Shown one piece after another: positions 45,071 through 55,891 of a DNA stretch of 64,000 nucleotides. The notes beneath the pieces are model-generated. The model was not told the origin of the DNA. It did not search any database and saw only the letters and a list, made by a program, of their open reading frames with translations. The DNA is taken from contig OX638327.1 in assembly GCA_951812745.1 (NCBI GenBank), forward strand, positions 620,001 through 684,000, given 5' to 3'. How positions within the stretch are numbered: position 1 is the stretch's first letter; the number at the start of each line of letters is the position of its first letter. The translations under genes and the position numbers were made by a program. Source of the DNA: an uncultured Nitrospirales bacterium (GTDB taxonomy: Bacteria; Nitrospirota; Nitrospiria; Nitrospirales; UBA8639).

Positions 45071-46672
45071 ATGTCCATCATCAGCAACCCATCCTCAGGC
45101 TATGACCCTCGTCCTTTGTTGCTTTCCCCGGACTTGGGACCAGCGGAAGTCCGCCGGCTCTTGGCTCCGTACGGGTTCCATGACTGGAAACAAGCCGATG
45201 CCAACCTTCAACTCATGGCCGGTGATCCTCGAAGCCGGAAACTACTGGCCGGCATCCTTCCCGATCTCCTGCACGCGGTTTCGGTCACCGCCGACCCGGA
45301 CCAGGCGTTGCGCGAATGGGAACGATATCTCGACGCCGGTCACGCACGAGCCCAAGTGTTTGGTTTTTTAGCGCAAGTACCCCACGTCATGCAATTGCTT
45401 TGCGTCCTGTTCGGGAATAGTCCCGCGATGGCGGAAACGCTCATTCGAGATCCCATGCTGGTTTACTGGATCGAGGGAGAGCGCGTTCTCAAGAGCCCTC
45501 CCACTCCCAGACGCCTCCAGGCGGCGTTGGACAAGAGCCTCAATCTCGTCCGAACCTACGAACGCAAGCTTGATGCCCTTCGACGCTTTCATCGCCGTGA
45601 AATGCTCCGTATCGGTGCGAGGGACCTCTTCCATGTTTCGCCGGTCGAGGAGACCGTTCGATCCCTGTCTCGACTCGCGGAAGTCGTGATCCACGCCGCG
45701 TACCGCCTCGTGAACGACAAACTGTGCAGGCAATACGGAATTCCCCTTCATCGCGATACCGGATTGAGAAAACATGAAACGGGATTCGTGGTATTGGGCA
45801 TGGGAAAACTGGGTGGCGGTGAACTGAATTACAGCTCCGATGTGGATCTCATCTATTTGTACTCGCCGGGCGACAGGCGGACCAGGTCCGCAAAAAGGCC
45901 GATCAGCAATGAAGCGTTCTTTCAGATCATTGCGGTTGAACTCACGCGAGTCCTGTCGGCTTCCACTTCGGAAGGATGCCTGTTCCGGGTGGATTTGCGC
46001 CTGCGGCCCGAGGGATCAATCGGACCATTGGTCTGGTCGAACCGTGAAGCCGTAAAATACTACCCGACGCGCGGCAGGACCTGGGAACGGCTGGCTCTGT
46101 TGAAAGCTCGCCCGGTTGCGGGGCAACGGTCCCTGGGGCACGCATTTCTCAGGAACATCCGGCCGTTTGTCGTGGGGCCGGAAGAACCGGACGAGCGACA
46201 CGTCATCGACACGGTTCTCGAACTCAGGGCGCGGATTCATGACACCCTCCGGCGCAAAAAGGAGCATGAGCGCAACGTCAAACTCAGTCCGGGAGGAATT
46301 CGCGACATTGAATTCATCGTCCAGACGCTTCAACTACTGCACGCTGCCACGCACCCGCAACTGCTCGAGGCGAATACGGTCGCGGGCCTGCAACGTCTCC
46401 GCACCCTGAAGCTCCTGTCTGATGGTGACGGTCGATTCCTGGAGGAAGCCTACGTGTTTTTGCGTGACGTCGAACATAAACTGCAAATGGTCCATGAACT
46501 CCAGACCCATACCCTGCCGGTCAGGCCTTCCCAATTGACCAGATGCGCCATCCGCATGGGCTACACGGAACAACCGCGTTCGTCCGCGACCACGAGATTT
46601 CTCACCCGCTATGAATCAGTCAGGGCCCGTGTTCAAGCCATCTGTGAACGGATGCTGTCTTCATCCATCTGA
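45071..46672 (+). CDS. GlnE N-terminal-type adenylyl-removing half
   Basis: 533 residues, one nucleotidyltransferase module. LGMGKLGGGELNYSSDVDLI, RVDLRLRPEGSIGPLVWSN, RGRTWERLALLKARPVAG and KLSPGGIRDIEFIVQTLQ correspond to the N-terminal (deadenylylating) half of E. coli GlnE. It lacks ACT domains. Together with the divergent gene 75 bases away it replaces the usual single 940-residue GlnE. ATG 45071 has AAGG eight bases upstream; a TTG at 45053 is possible. Both proteins would act on Tyr397 of GlnA, one adding and one removing AMP, if the homology holds. Confidence 0.88.
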   Translation: MSIISNPSSGYDPRPLLLSPDLGPAEVRRLLAPYGFHDWKQADANLQLMAGDPRSRKLLAGILPDLLHAVSVTADPDQALREWERYLDAGHARAQVFGFLAQVPHVMQLLCVLFGNSPAMAETLIRDPMLVYWIEGERVLKSPPTPRRLQAALDKSLNLVRTYERKLDALRRFHRREMLRIGARDLFHVSPVEETVRSLSRLAEVVIHAAYRLVNDKLCRQYGIPLHRDTGLRKHETGFVVLGMGKLGGGELNYSSDVDLIYLYSPGDRRTRSAKRPISNEAFFQIIAVELTRVLSASTSEGCLFRVDLRLRPEGSIGPLVWSNREAVKYYPTRGRTWERLALLKARPVAGQRSLGHAFLRNIRPFVVGPEEPDERHVIDTVLELRARIHDTLRRKKEHERNVKLSPGGIRDIEFIVQTLQLLHAATHPQLLEANTVAGLQRLRTLKLLSDGDGRFLEEAYVFLRDVEHKLQMVHELQTHTLPVRPSQLTRCAIRMGYTEQPRSSATTRFLTRYESVRARVQAICERMLSSSI

Positions 46673-46790
46673 TTATTGTCAGCCGGGAATAACGATCCTT
46701 GTTCCCGACGGCTTGATCTTTCCGTGAACGTGGTTATCTGGTGAGGACATGAGATTGACCTGAGAACGTGAGAAAAGAGGAGCGGCCATC

Positions 46791-49379
46791 ATGGATATGA
46801 ACCGTATGACGTTGAAAGTACAGGAGGCGCTGCAAGCCGCATCTGCCCTCGCCATGCACCGGAATCACCAGGGCATCGACGTCGAGCACCTGCTGGCGAC
46901 ATTGCTGGATCAACCCGACGGCTTCGCCGGTCCGATCCTGGAACAGACCGGGGTATCCAGCTCCGCCGCCAAAGCCAGGGCCGAACAACGTCTCGCCAAA
47001 ATTCCGCAGGTCCGCGGAACGGGAGCGGCGCCGGGACAGCTACATTTGACTCAACGAACGGCCACGCTTCTTTCCCGTGCCGAGGACGAAAAACAGGCGC
47101 TGAAGGATGAGTACGTCAGCGTCGAGCATCTCCTGCTTGCCATGGCGGCCGGGGACGGCGTGTTGAAAGACCTGGGGGTGACGCGAGAGACATTGCTGGA
47201 GGGGTTGCAACGCGTGCGCGGCAATCAACGGGTGACCAGCCAAGACCCCGAGGGCACGTTTCAGGCGCTGGAAAAATATGGCCGGGATTTGACCGGGTTG
47301 GCCGGACAGGGGAAGCTGGATCCGGTGATCGGTCGTGACGAGGAAATCCGGCGGACCATTCAGATTTTATCGAGACGCACAAAGAACAACCCCGTGCTCA
47401 TTGGTGAACCCGGAGTCGGAAAGACTGCCATTGTCGAGGGGTTGGCCCAACGGATCGTCAAAGGGGACGTTCCCGAAGGGTTGAAGCGGAAACGCGTCGT
47501 TGTCCTGGACATGGGCGCCCTGGTGGCGGGGGCCAAATTCCGCGGCGAGTTCGAGGAACGGTTGAAGGCCGTTCTCAAAGAAGTTCAGTCGGCGCAAGGA
47601 GACGTGCTCCTGTTTATCGACGAATTGCACACCGTGGTGGGTACGGGAGCGGCCGAAGGAGCCATGGATGCCGCCAACCTGTTGAAACCGATGCTTGCAA
47701 GAGGGGAACTCCATCTGATCGGGGCCACGACTCTGGATGAGTATCGCAAACACATTGAAAAAGACGCGGCGCTCGAACGTCGCTTCCAGCCCGTGCTCGT
47801 CGAACAACCATCGATCGAGAACACGATTTCAATTCTTCGAGGGCTCAAAGAACGGTATGAGGTTCATCACGGGGTCCGGATCAAGGACTCGGCCCTGGTG
47901 GCGGCGGCGAGGCTTTCCCATCGCTACATTGGCGATCGATTTCTCCCGGACAAGGCCATTGATCTCGTCGATGAATCCGCGGCCCGGCTTCGGACGGAGA
48001 TCGATAGCATGCCCGCGGAATTGGACGAAGTGTCCCGAAAGGTCCTGCAACTCGAAATTGAACGGGAAGCCTTACGAACGGAAGAGGACCCGGCCAGTCG
48101 AACGAGACTCAACACACTGGAAAATGAACTCGAGGGCAAGCGCCGGAAATTCGCTGAATTGACGCAACAATGGGAAGCGGAAAAAGCCGCCGTCGGCCGA
48201 TTGCAGCAGATCCGGCAACATCTCGAAGACTTGAAACACCAGATTGAAAAAGCCGAACGCGAATATGACCTCAACCGCGTGGCGGAACTCCGTTATGGAA
48301 CCATACCCCGTCTGGAGAAAGAGCTTCAGGCTGAAGAGGCGCATCTGGACCAGGGCGAATCGCGTCTTTTGAAAGAGGAGGTCGATGAAGAAGACATTGC
48401 GGCAGTTGTCAGCCGCTGGACGGGTATCCCGGTCAGCCGGCTCCTCCAGGGAGAAATGGAAAAACTCCTGCGATTGGGAGACTTACTTCATCAGCGCGTG
48501 GTCGGCCAGGATGAAGGAGTTCGAGCCGTCGCCGACGCCGTGCTTCGGGCACGGTCAGGCATTAAGGACCCCAATCGGCCGATCGGATCGTTTTTATTTC
48601 TTGGCCCGACCGGAGTCGGAAAAACGGAACTGGCTCGAGCCCTGGCGCATACGCTCTTTGACGACGAAGCCAATCTCATACGGATTGATCTGTCGGAATA
48701 TATGGAAAAACATTCCGTGGCGCGACTCATCGGCGCCCCGCCGGGCTACGTCGGCTATGAAGAAGGTGGGCAATTGACCGAAGCCGTCCGGCGTCGTCCC
48801 TTCTGCGTGATTTTATTGGACGAAATCGAGAAGGCGCATCATGACGTGTTTAATGTTCTGCTTCAGGTCCTTGATGACGGTCGATTGACCGATTCTCAGG
48901 GACGGACCGTCGATTTCAAGAATACGGTATTGATTATGACGTCGAACATCGGCAGCCAGGAAATTTTGGAGGCACAACAACGTGAACGAACGTATGAAGA
49001 ATTGCAGACCCTTGTCTTGAATACCGTCAAACAGCATTTCCGTCCGGAATTTTTGAATCGTATCGATGAAACCGTCGTCTTCCATCCGTTGAGCACGGAT
49101 GAAGTCGGTCGAATTGCGGAAATTCAACTGGGTCGATTGAAAGGCCGATTGGAGGAGCGGAGAATCCGTTTAGAGGTTACGGCCGAGGCATTGTCGAATT
49201 TGGGAGCGCGAGGCTACAGTCCTACGTATGGTGCTCGGCCGTTGAAACGACTGATCCAACATGACGTGGAAACACCCTTGTCGAAGCTGCTGGTCAAAGG
49301 AGAGGTGAAAGACGGCGATGCGGTGACCGTCGATTGCAAAGACGGGCAGGTGGCTATCGTTCCCATGATTCGGGGATGA
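46791..49379 (+). CDS. clpB: ATP-dependent disaggregase ClpB
   Basis: 862 residues. ClpB pulls polypeptides from aggregates with DnaK. N-terminal Clp repeats (about 1-145), AAA-1 with Walker A GEPGVGKT at 205-212, the coiled-coil M-domain (about 405-525) that distinguishes ClpB from ClpA/ClpC, and AAA-2 with Walker A GPTGVGKT at 605-612 and pore loop [13 protein letters not shown]. No ClpP-binding loop, as expected. No CIRCE element or sigma-32 promoter was recognised upstream. It is flanked by the GlnE half and a convergent SYLF gene. Confidence 0.97.
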   Translation: MDMNRMTLKVQEALQAASALAMHRNHQGIDVEHLLATLLDQPDGFAGPILEQTGVSSSAAKARAEQRLAKIPQVRGTGAAPGQLHLTQRTATLLSRAEDEKQALKDEYVSVEHLLLAMAAGDGVLKDLGVTRETLLEGLQRVRGNQRVTSQDPEGTFQALEKYGRDLTGLAGQGKLDPVIGRDEEIRRTIQILSRRTKNNPVLIGEPGVGKTAIVEGLAQRIVKGDVPEGLKRKRVVVLDMGALVAGAKFRGEFEERLKAVLKEVQSAQGDVLLFIDELHTVVGTGAAEGAMDAANLLKPMLARGELHLIGATTLDEYRKHIEKDAALERRFQPVLVEQPSIENTISILRGLKERYEVHHGVRIKDSALVAAARLSHRYIGDRFLPDKAIDLVDESAARLRTEIDSMPAELDEVSRKVLQLEIEREALRTEEDPASRTRLNTLENELEGKRRKFAELTQQWEAEKAAVGRLQQIRQHLEDLKHQIEKAEREYDLNRVAELRYGTIPRLEKELQAEEAHLDQGESRLLKEEVDEEDIAAVVSRWTGIPVSRLLQGEMEKLLRLGDLLHQRVVGQDEGVRAVADAVLRARSGIKDPNRPIGSFLFLGPTGVGKTELARALAHTLFDDEANLIRIDLSEYMEKHSVARLIGAPPGYVGYEEGGQLTEAVRRRPFCVILLDEIEKAHHDVFNVLLQVLDDGRLTDSQGRTVDFKNTVLIMTSNIGSQEILEAQQRERTYEELQTLVLNTVKQHFRPEFLNRIDETVVFHPLSTDEVGRIAEIQLGRLKGRLEERRIRLEVTAEALSNLGARGYSPTYGARPLKRLIQHDVETPLSKLLVKGEVKDGDAVTVDCKDGQVAIVPMIRG

Positions 49380-49436
49380 ACGCGCCATTATCCCCAGGCC
49401 CAGGGTTTATTCTTGCATAAGGATCGGCGTTGCGGC

Positions 49437-50153
49437 TTATTTGGTCGCCTTCATAACGGATTGGCGAAGAGCGGCCGAATGCTCATTCTTGGCGGTTTTG
49501 GTGACGAGAATATCCACGGGCCGAACTTTTTTCCCGTAATAGGCTTCATTGGACGCATCGTTTGCGTAGATGATCGATCCTTCCAACGAGACACCCGCAT
49601 AGACCCCTTTTGAACGCGAAAACGAAAGAAAATCAGCGTTCAAATTTGCCGAGGTGGCGCCCTCGACTCCGGCTCCATAGGGTCCGGCTGCAACGGAGGC
49701 ATCTCCGCCGAGTTTAAAGGATGAGGAATAGAGCTTTTCTACTGCTCCCGTGGTCATGGCCAAGATGATGACTTCCGAAGCTTCCCCGCCGAATTGAAAT
49801 CCAAAGCTGATTCCGCCCAATATGTAAAAGGCCGGTTCGCCCCACTCGCCCGTCTGTTTATCGCGGGCAATCAAAACCCCGCTTCCTCCATCCGCACCAA
49901 AGAAGAAGGCAGCCTTCAATTGTTGCGGGATAATCAAAAGGGCTTTGGCCTCCTTGACGTGATCCTGAAACCACGCAAGGTTTGGATCGTCCATAAAACT
50001 TTCAACGGTGTGTTTTGCTTTTTCCACGAGTTGTTGCTCATCCAGGCCATCAGCCCAGGCAGGGGTCAAACAAAAACAAGAGAAAAGAAGTGCCGTCATC
50101 CATAGGGACAAAAGTGTCTTTCTTGCGTTGTCGAGCCGGCTTGTTTGTGTCAT
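49437..50153 (-). CDS. SYLF/Ysc84-domain lipid-binding protein, exported
   Basis: 238 residues with a signal peptide (about 1-33, ending PAWADG). The SYLF core is complete: FQDHVKEAKALLIIPQQLKA, GGSGVLIARD, YILGGISFGFQFGGEASEVI and LGGDASVAAGPYGAGVEGAT. SYLF proteins bind phosphoinositides or other lipids; bacterial members are periplasmic and of unknown role. ATG 50153 has GGAGG upstream on the minus strand; a start nine codons earlier lacks support. It is transcribed convergently with clpB. Confidence 0.9.
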   Translation of the reverse strand: MTQTSRLDNARKTLLSLWMTALLFSCFCLTPAWADGLDEQQLVEKAKHTVESFMDDPNLAWFQDHVKEAKALLIIPQQLKAAFFFGADGGSGVLIARDKQTGEWGEPAFYILGGISFGFQFGGEASEVIILAMTTGAVEKLYSSSFKLGGDASVAAGPYGAGVEGATSANLNADFLSFSRSKGVYAGVSLEGSIIYANDASNEAYYGKKVRPVDILVTKTAKNEHSAALRQSVMKATK

Positions 50154-50378
50154 GGATTTCCCCCCTCCGTGAAACCGCAATGGACTGGACAGTATGATCT
50201 ATTGTCCTCTATTTTTGAAAAAAAGCAAGATAGATCAATCGGCCTAGGTGCGGATGAGGATCTCTTACTTCAGAACAGAATGCTCACAACACAAGTAAAG
50301 ACCAAGATAAATAATGATAGCAAGTCTTTAAACCGGGAAAAAGTCGGTTTGTCGTCCTGAACAGACTCTCCGTCAGGC

Positions 50379-50801
50379 TCACTCGCCCATGACTTGAACG
50401 ACGATGTCTCGAGAGCGCGCCCGCGTATCGAAATCGAGAACGACAATTTCCTGCCAAGTCCCCAAAAGCAATTGGTTGTCGGCAAAAGGAATGGTGAGCG
50501 ATTGCCCCTGGATCTGGCCTCGCAAGTGACTGTGGGCGTTATTTTCCCCGGGGTTTCTGGTGTTATGCTGCCAGGTGGAGTCTGCCGGAATCAGACGGTC
50601 CCAGACGGTTTTGGTATCGGCGCGCAAGCCGGGCTCATCCTCGATGATCAGGACCGACGCGGTGGTATGTTTCACGAATATCGTGACAATGCCGGCTTGT
50701 ATGGACGTGGAGGCAAGAAACCGCCGGACGGGTTCGGAGATGTTTCCAATCTGCGAATGGCCCTGCATCGTGACCGAAAATGTGTGTGTGAGGACGGGCA
50801 T
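50379..50801 (-). CDS. yjbQ: YjbQ/UPF0047 family protein
   Basis: 140 residues. Family hallmarks GIVTIFVKHTTASVLIIEDE, WQHNTRNPGENNAHSHLRGQ and LLLGTWQEIVVLDFD are intact, including the histidines that bind a metal in solved members. The family has weak thiamine-phosphate synthase activity; the physiological role is unclear. It lies 22 bases downstream of the HD-domain gene on the same strand, likely one transcript. The 200 bases between its end and the SYLF gene hold no gene. Confidence 0.92.
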   Translation of the reverse strand: MPVLTHTFSVTMQGHSQIGNISEPVRRFLASTSIQAGIVTIFVKHTTASVLIIEDEPGLRADTKTVWDRLIPADSTWQHNTRNPGENNAHSHLRGQIQGQSLTIPFADNQLLLGTWQEIVVLDFDTRARSRDIVVQVMGE

Positions 50802-50823
50802 CGGGTCTTGCCTGGAGTTGTGT

Positions 50824-51747
50824 TTATTTCAGAGATCGAAGAAATTGTTGTTCGCGTCGTGATAATCTTCCCCCCCGGGCGGTTTTGAGGATGGAATCGA
50901 AAATCCCGGAGGCTGTCAATTGTCGAATGGTCTTGACCACCCTTGTCTGGACTCGGCCTTGCCGTGTTAATGTGTCAAGGTAGCGAAAGGCCTCACGAAA
51001 GCTTTCTTGGGAGCGTGCATAATAGTCTGCTCCTCGTCGACGATTGCTGTAGGCTTCCAACTGTTCGCAAGCCACGAGAATTTCCCCGAGTTCTCTGACC
51101 CATTCCGGAGATTGTGCCAGTTTTTCAGGGTAATAATAATACAACGTCACCTGCTCCATCCACGGCAACCAACGAATGCCCAGACTTTCCAACAGGGGCC
51201 TCACCCTCTTGAGTTGCCGACGATGGCGACGTGCAAATCCCAATCGCATCTCGACTTGTTCGCACGCCCACTTGGTGAGCGGCACGCCTTCTTCGGCCAA
51301 TGCCTGTCCGTACGTTTTTACAAACGCTTCGGTCTCTTTGCCGTAAGTCGACTGTGGATGTCGCAATCGCCATTCTGCCGGTCTCGTCGGAATCTTTCGG
51401 TTGCGTGCCCAGGACCATATTTTGCCGAAAAGCCGCCGGTCAAGCCCGGCTCTTCCCAAATCATGAAGCAGACAGGCAATTTGAAATTGACGGACTCGTG
51501 AGGATTCATACGAAAAGTGCTGGGCAACGACCGCGCACATCTTCGCCGTTCGAAAAGCATGAGCCTTGTCATATCCCTTGATCATAGCCTGAGGTTTCAG
51601 CGGGTGGGGGTAGTCATAACATTTGAGGAGGGAACTGGCTATGGATGGCGGCACGAGCAGATACGTGTATGAAGATCGCACAGGAGAGGTTGTACGAGAG
51701 GTCGATCGCATGGCCGAGAAACAGTCGATAGAATAACCAGGCAACAT
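50824..51747 (-). CDS. HD-domain protein, putative phosphohydrolase
   Basis: 307 residues from the first ATG. The HD motif is seen as HAFRTAKMCAVVAQHF followed by IACLLHDLGRAGLDRRLFGK, near residues 64-107. A central Arg-rich region and a C-terminal helical tail (GRVQTRVVKTIRQLTASGIF) follow. HD proteins hydrolyse nucleotides or cyclic dinucleotides; no GYP or synthetase motif identifies the substrate. The start is uncertain: ATG 51747 and 51711 lack ribosome-binding sites, and the first 40 residues have unremarkable composition. It precedes yjbQ in the same direction. Confidence 0.75.
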   Translation of the reverse strand: MLPGYSIDCFSAMRSTSRTTSPVRSSYTYLLVPPSIASSLLKCYDYPHPLKPQAMIKGYDKAHAFRTAKMCAVVAQHFSYESSRVRQFQIACLLHDLGRAGLDRRLFGKIWSWARNRKIPTRPAEWRLRHPQSTYGKETEAFVKTYGQALAEEGVPLTKWACEQVEMRLGFARRHRRQLKRVRPLLESLGIRWLPWMEQVTLYYYYPEKLAQSPEWVRELGEILVACEQLEAYSNRRRGADYYARSQESFREAFRYLDTLTRQGRVQTRVVKTIRQLTASGIFDSILKTARGGRLSRREQQFLRSLK

Positions 51748-51898
51748 TCGTTAGAATGGGGCAAGACCATAACGGTGAAATCCCCGGACTGTCAAGATAA
51801 CGCTTAGGTGGCGATGTTTAAACCAAAGCGACGTCATTGCGAGAACGCCATTGGTGCGCCCTCTCAGGATCGGTGAACGAACAATCGGAAATGAACAC

Positions 51899-54800
51899 AT
51901 GGCTTCCAATCGCAAACGCCTGATCTTCAGCCTGTTTCTCGTCATGATTCTCTGCGTCGCGGCTGTCGTATACGTTGCGACGTTCCACATGGAGGATCTG
52001 CAGCGTATGGTTCGAGATCTTGTTGCGCGGTCTTTTGGAGAACATGTCGTGATCGAACACATGCAGGTAAGCTTTTTCCCGTATCCTCACGTGGTATTGA
52101 TGGACGTCAGTCTCATGGATCCCAGGCAAGACACGCCGATTTTTCAGGCCTCGCAAATCCAACTGGATTTAAGTTTTTTGTCATTAATGCAGGATAGGCC
52201 CATGCCGAATGCCTTGATCATCGAGAATGCTTTTCTTGATCTTGAACGAAATGAACAGGGGCAGTGGAACTACCGGAACATTTTTCAACAAGAAGCAGCC
52301 GGCCAAGCAGGCATAGGGACGTGGCTCTGGGGTCGTTCGTTAAAATTAGCCAACGGATCAGTCCATTTGGAGGATCGATATCGGCGCGAATCCGCGTTCA
52401 TCCTCCATGCGGAAAAAGTGGAATTGCAGGTGGAACGACTCGTACTGGATGGTCCAACGGAAATGTTTCTTTCCGCACGCCTGTCAGAGCGGGACACGGG
52501 TTCCGTTATCTCATCCTACGGGACCCTCCAGAATATCGGCGGGTGGGTCGGAGCAACGGCACAGCCTAACGCTGCTCCTCAACTCGATCTCCATGCCCGC
52601 ATGGACCTTGATCGGAAAACTCTTCTGCAGTTGTCTGACCTCCTTGAGATAGGAGAGGTGCCGGTCGGGTGGCAAGGTCGCACCAAGGCCCAAGGGCAAG
52701 TCCATTTTGCTCCGGGTCTTGAGGGATATGATTTGAGCTTATCCGATCTGGTGGTTCTGACGGACAGCATTGACCTCAATGCCCAAGTGAGCGTAACGGG
52801 TTTATTGCGGCCTGAGCCTCCAACCTTCTCTGGTCAATGGACGAGTGCCCCTGTAGCCATTCAGCATCTGCCGCAGTTGCTTCCTGCAGGATTCGTTTCA
52901 GCAGAACTTTATGACGCCATCCATCGTCAAACCATCAGTGGAAAAATCCAGGCTATTTCAGCGACGTTTACTGGTTCTGCTCGCAAAGAAGTCAGGTATT
53001 CTCTAACAGGAAAGTTTCAATTTTCAGAAGGTACAATGCGCTTTGGACCTAAGTGGGGAAAAATCGAAGAGATAGCATGTACCATTCATGTTCAGCCCGA
53101 TCAGATTCGGTTGTCGGATTTCCGTGGCCAATATGAGCAAATTCCCGTGACCCAGGGCGTGGGGACGGTCGTCTTTACCGAACAAGGACCTTGGTTGACG
53201 ACGGAATTCGGAGGGACGGTGTCCTCAAAAAGAATGGTCGGCTTCATGCAAACCATTCTTGAGTGGGACGCTTCACAGGGTTCCGTAGAATCTTTGCAAG
53301 GCAAGGCGGGCAGTGGATTGCTGACCATACGATTTGCCGGACCGCTCAAAAACTCTCACGCTATAACCTTTCAAGGCGCTGAATATCATGCTGAACAGAT
53401 AACCCTACAACTCCCAGGAGTCCAAGGCCCGCTGACCCAAGTCGAAGGACTCCTTGCTTTTTCCCCCAAACATCTTCGCCTTGAGAACGTCAGAGGGTTT
53501 TATGGACAAAGCAATTTTCAAATCAAAGGGAAGCTGAAATTTGAAGAACAACTGTACCTTGAGGAAGTGAGCATTCTGGGTCGTTTCAATGACCCTGATC
53601 TGTTCAAGCTCTTTTCCTACCAAGCTCCTTCAGCGCAAAAGATTATTTCCGGCAAAACGGATTACCGCGTCATAGTCAACGGCAAACTGCGCAATCCTAC
53701 GATGCGAGGCAGAGTGGCACTGCAAGGATTGGAAATTCTTCTCCCGGGTATCTTGTACAAAGGCCCGACCCTTGCCGGCGCTCTGGATTTTCACGTTCAG
53801 GTGGGCAAAAATCGTCGATTCACGTTTGAACGTATGATTCTGACCCTTCCCTCTGTGCGTTTAGCGGGGCGTGGGGAATTTCATTTCAATCGAACGTCGA
53901 CTTTCAATGTCTCGCTGAGGGCTGAACCGATACACTTCGAGTCGTTGCCGCCTGAACTCGAGTTATTTGACAAAACGATTTCCTCCGGGACCCTGGAGGG
54001 GCTGATCAAGCTTCGAGGAAGGGGGAGTGATTGGAAGGCATGGAACAAATCAGGATGGGTGGCAGTCACGAATGGAGTCGTCAAAGTCGAAGGCATGAGG
54101 TCGCCGGTTTCTCGGTTGGCGCTTCAGGTGAAACTGGACGGACATGCTGCTGAATTGAAACGACTTCAATGGAATGTCGAGAACAGTCAAGCTCAGGCCA
54201 CCGGCATTATCCGAACGTGGGACAGTAAGCCGAACATGAACCTGGCACTGACTTCACCTCAATTCAATATCGATCTTCTGCTGCCCCAAGACCAACCATC
54301 TCCTCTCCGAGAGTTTTTGGAAAAAATCGCCCAAATAGTCAAAGTCGCAGGGAAGTTGCGGTTCGATCGTGCGACATACCACAACTTGAATATTCAGGAC
54401 TTGACCGGTCAATTGCGAATCGAGAACGGTATCATCAGCGTCGAGCGCATTCGAGGGAAAGCCGACAACGGGACCATCCAAGGACGCCTGTTGGTCCATC
54501 TGCCCGTTCGACAGCCTGCCACGATGAAAACGTGGTTTAAGGTAACCTCGCTTCCCATGTTAACTCTGCAACGAACTTTTTTTGATGACGAAACACTCAA
54601 GAAACGTCAACGATTGATCACGGGCCTGATGTCCGTGGATGGCACACTGGAAGGACATGGCAAGGATCCTCGTGGTGTGCTTCCGACCCTCAACGGAACA
54701 CTGAAATTCTCAATCGTCGATGGCCGCATCAAAAGAGGTACCGTGATTCCCAAAATATTGGCTCTCATGAACCTGCCGGGTATATTGCAGGGGACGGTCG

Positions 54801-55285
54801 ACCTTGAGAAAGACGGCTATCCTTTTGATCGACAAACCGGAACCTTGGCCGTAGCCGACGGCCGGATCGTCTCAAAAGACATGGTCATGGATGGTCCGAT
54901 CTTGAAAATGACGGCTGCGGGGCAGTACGACCTGGTGAACGATGAGTTGGACGTCGTGACCGCAGCCAGCCCTTTAGGACCGTATTTTGAGCTTCTTCAA
55001 AAAATTCCGCTCGTGCATCTGTTGCTTGACGGTGAAGAAGAGGGATTCGACTTGGCCATGTTTTCAGTCAAAGGCTCGCTTCAGGCTCCGACGATCGAAC
55101 CGCTGGCCGCGGAATCCGTGGTGTCCGGACTAACGGGATTTGCCAGATTGGCATTAACGATTCTGAAAAATACGCTCACGTTACCGCAGAAAATGTTGTT
55201 TCCGGATGAAAATACAGACCCCGATTCCCAATTGAATGCTCCCACAGAGCAAGAGTCCGAAGATACATCCATGGACAGTTACTGA
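51899..55285 (+). CDS. AsmA-family envelope protein
   Basis: 1128 residues. A single N-terminal anchor (about 7-29, LIFSLFLVMILCVAAVVYVA) leads into a long periplasmic beta-rich protein. The N-terminal AsmA signature includes VRDLVARSFGEHVVIEHMQV and VVLMDVSLMDP; the C-terminal AsmA-like region is NDELDVVTAASPLGPYFELL with QAPTIEPL. AsmA/TamB/YhdP proteins form lipid-transporting grooves between the two membranes. Asp/Asn before Val is coded with T more often than in neighbouring genes, a mild compositional difference. ATG 51899 gives a normal anchor; an upstream in-frame start at 51851 is less likely. Confidence 0.85.
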   Translation: MASNRKRLIFSLFLVMILCVAAVVYVATFHMEDLQRMVRDLVARSFGEHVVIEHMQVSFFPYPHVVLMDVSLMDPRQDTPIFQASQIQLDLSFLSLMQDRPMPNALIIENAFLDLERNEQGQWNYRNIFQQEAAGQAGIGTWLWGRSLKLANGSVHLEDRYRRESAFILHAEKVELQVERLVLDGPTEMFLSARLSERDTGSVISSYGTLQNIGGWVGATAQPNAAPQLDLHARMDLDRKTLLQLSDLLEIGEVPVGWQGRTKAQGQVHFAPGLEGYDLSLSDLVVLTDSIDLNAQVSVTGLLRPEPPTFSGQWTSAPVAIQHLPQLLPAGFVSAELYDAIHRQTISGKIQAISATFTGSARKEVRYSLTGKFQFSEGTMRFGPKWGKIEEIACTIHVQPDQIRLSDFRGQYEQIPVTQGVGTVVFTEQGPWLTTEFGGTVSSKRMVGFMQTILEWDASQGSVESLQGKAGSGLLTIRFAGPLKNSHAITFQGAEYHAEQITLQLPGVQGPLTQVEGLLAFSPKHLRLENVRGFYGQSNFQIKGKLKFEEQLYLEEVSILGRFNDPDLFKLFSYQAPSAQKIISGKTDYRVIVNGKLRNPTMRGRVALQGLEILLPGILYKGPTLAGALDFHVQVGKNRRFTFERMILTLPSVRLAGRGEFHFNRTSTFNVSLRAEPIHFESLPPELELFDKTISSGTLEGLIKLRGRGSDWKAWNKSGWVAVTNGVVKVEGMRSPVSRLALQVKLDGHAAELKRLQWNVENSQAQATGIIRTWDSKPNMNLALTSPQFNIDLLLPQDQPSPLREFLEKIAQIVKVAGKLRFDRATYHNLNIQDLTGQLRIENGIISVERIRGKADNGTIQGRLLVHLPVRQPATMKTWFKVTSLPMLTLQRTFFDDETLKKRQRLITGLMSVDGTLEGHGKDPRGVLPTLNGTLKFSIVDGRIKRGTVIPKILALMNLPGILQGTVDLEKDGYPFDRQTGTLAVADGRIVSKDMVMDGPILKMTAAGQYDLVNDELDVVTAASPLGPYFELLQKIPLVHLLLDGEEEGFDLAMFSVKGSLQAPTIEPLAAESVVSGLTGFARLALTILKNTLTLPQKMLFPDENTDPDSQLNAPTEQESEDTSMDSY

Positions 55286-55367
55286 GCGTTTGAATCGTCG
55301 TTGCATGACAGTCCTTTCCGGTCCTCCAGGCTTTCCAGCGTTTCTCTGATTTCCATTGGCAGACGAT

Positions 55368-55808
55368 ATGGGAAAATCATACCGGTTTCGTGAGGAGATT
55401 GTCCTCGGAGATCTTGCTTTCGAAGTTACCGGCGATACGGTGTCCGAGTTGTGTACGGCTGCGGCACTGGCCGTGATCGAAGCGATGGTTGACCCCCTGA
55501 GCGTGGAGACGAATTGGACGAAAGAGGTTCGGCTTTCTGAAGCCAACATAGAAGATTTGTTCTTCGAATGGTTGAATGCCATCGTGTATGTCAAGGATAC
55601 GGACGGGGTGGTGTTTCATGACGTCCGTGTCGCGGTAAGCCGTGATTCGGAGAAAAACCTGTGGCATCTCGATGGCACACTCATCGGTGATCGGGTTGAT
55701 GTAACCCGACAGGCTCTACGAACCGACGTCAAGGCGGTGACTAAACATTTGTATGAGGTCAGACAAAAAGAAGCGGGTTGGTATGCTCACGTGGTTCTGG
55801 ACGTGTGA
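55368..55808 (+). CDS. Archease, RtcB cofactor
   Basis: 146 residues. Archease speeds GMP transfer and multiple turnover of RtcB RNA ligase. YRFREEIVLGDLAFEVTGDT, LFFEWLNAIVYVKD and the C-terminal DVKAVTKHLYEVRQKEAGWY match the family, including the metal-binding acidic residues near both ends (C-terminal HVVLDV). rtcB starts 83 bases downstream, the classical pairing. ATG 55368 is preferred over a TTG at 55356. Confidence 0.92.
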   Translation: MGKSYRFREEIVLGDLAFEVTGDTVSELCTAAALAVIEAMVDPLSVETNWTKEVRLSEANIEDLFFEWLNAIVYVKDTDGVVFHDVRVAVSRDSEKNLWHLDGTLIGDRVDVTRQALRTDVKAVTKHLYEVRQKEAGWYAHVVLDV

Positions 55809-55891
55809 CACGACTCAATGAGTTTGTTAGACTCGACTCTTTCCTGAATTGGCCGATAATAATCTAAGGAAAAACTTGAATTTTTGGGTTC

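Noticed and set aside
46672-46790. CIRCE operator for clpB
   Set aside because: No TTAGCACTC-N9-GAGTGCTAA dyad is present.
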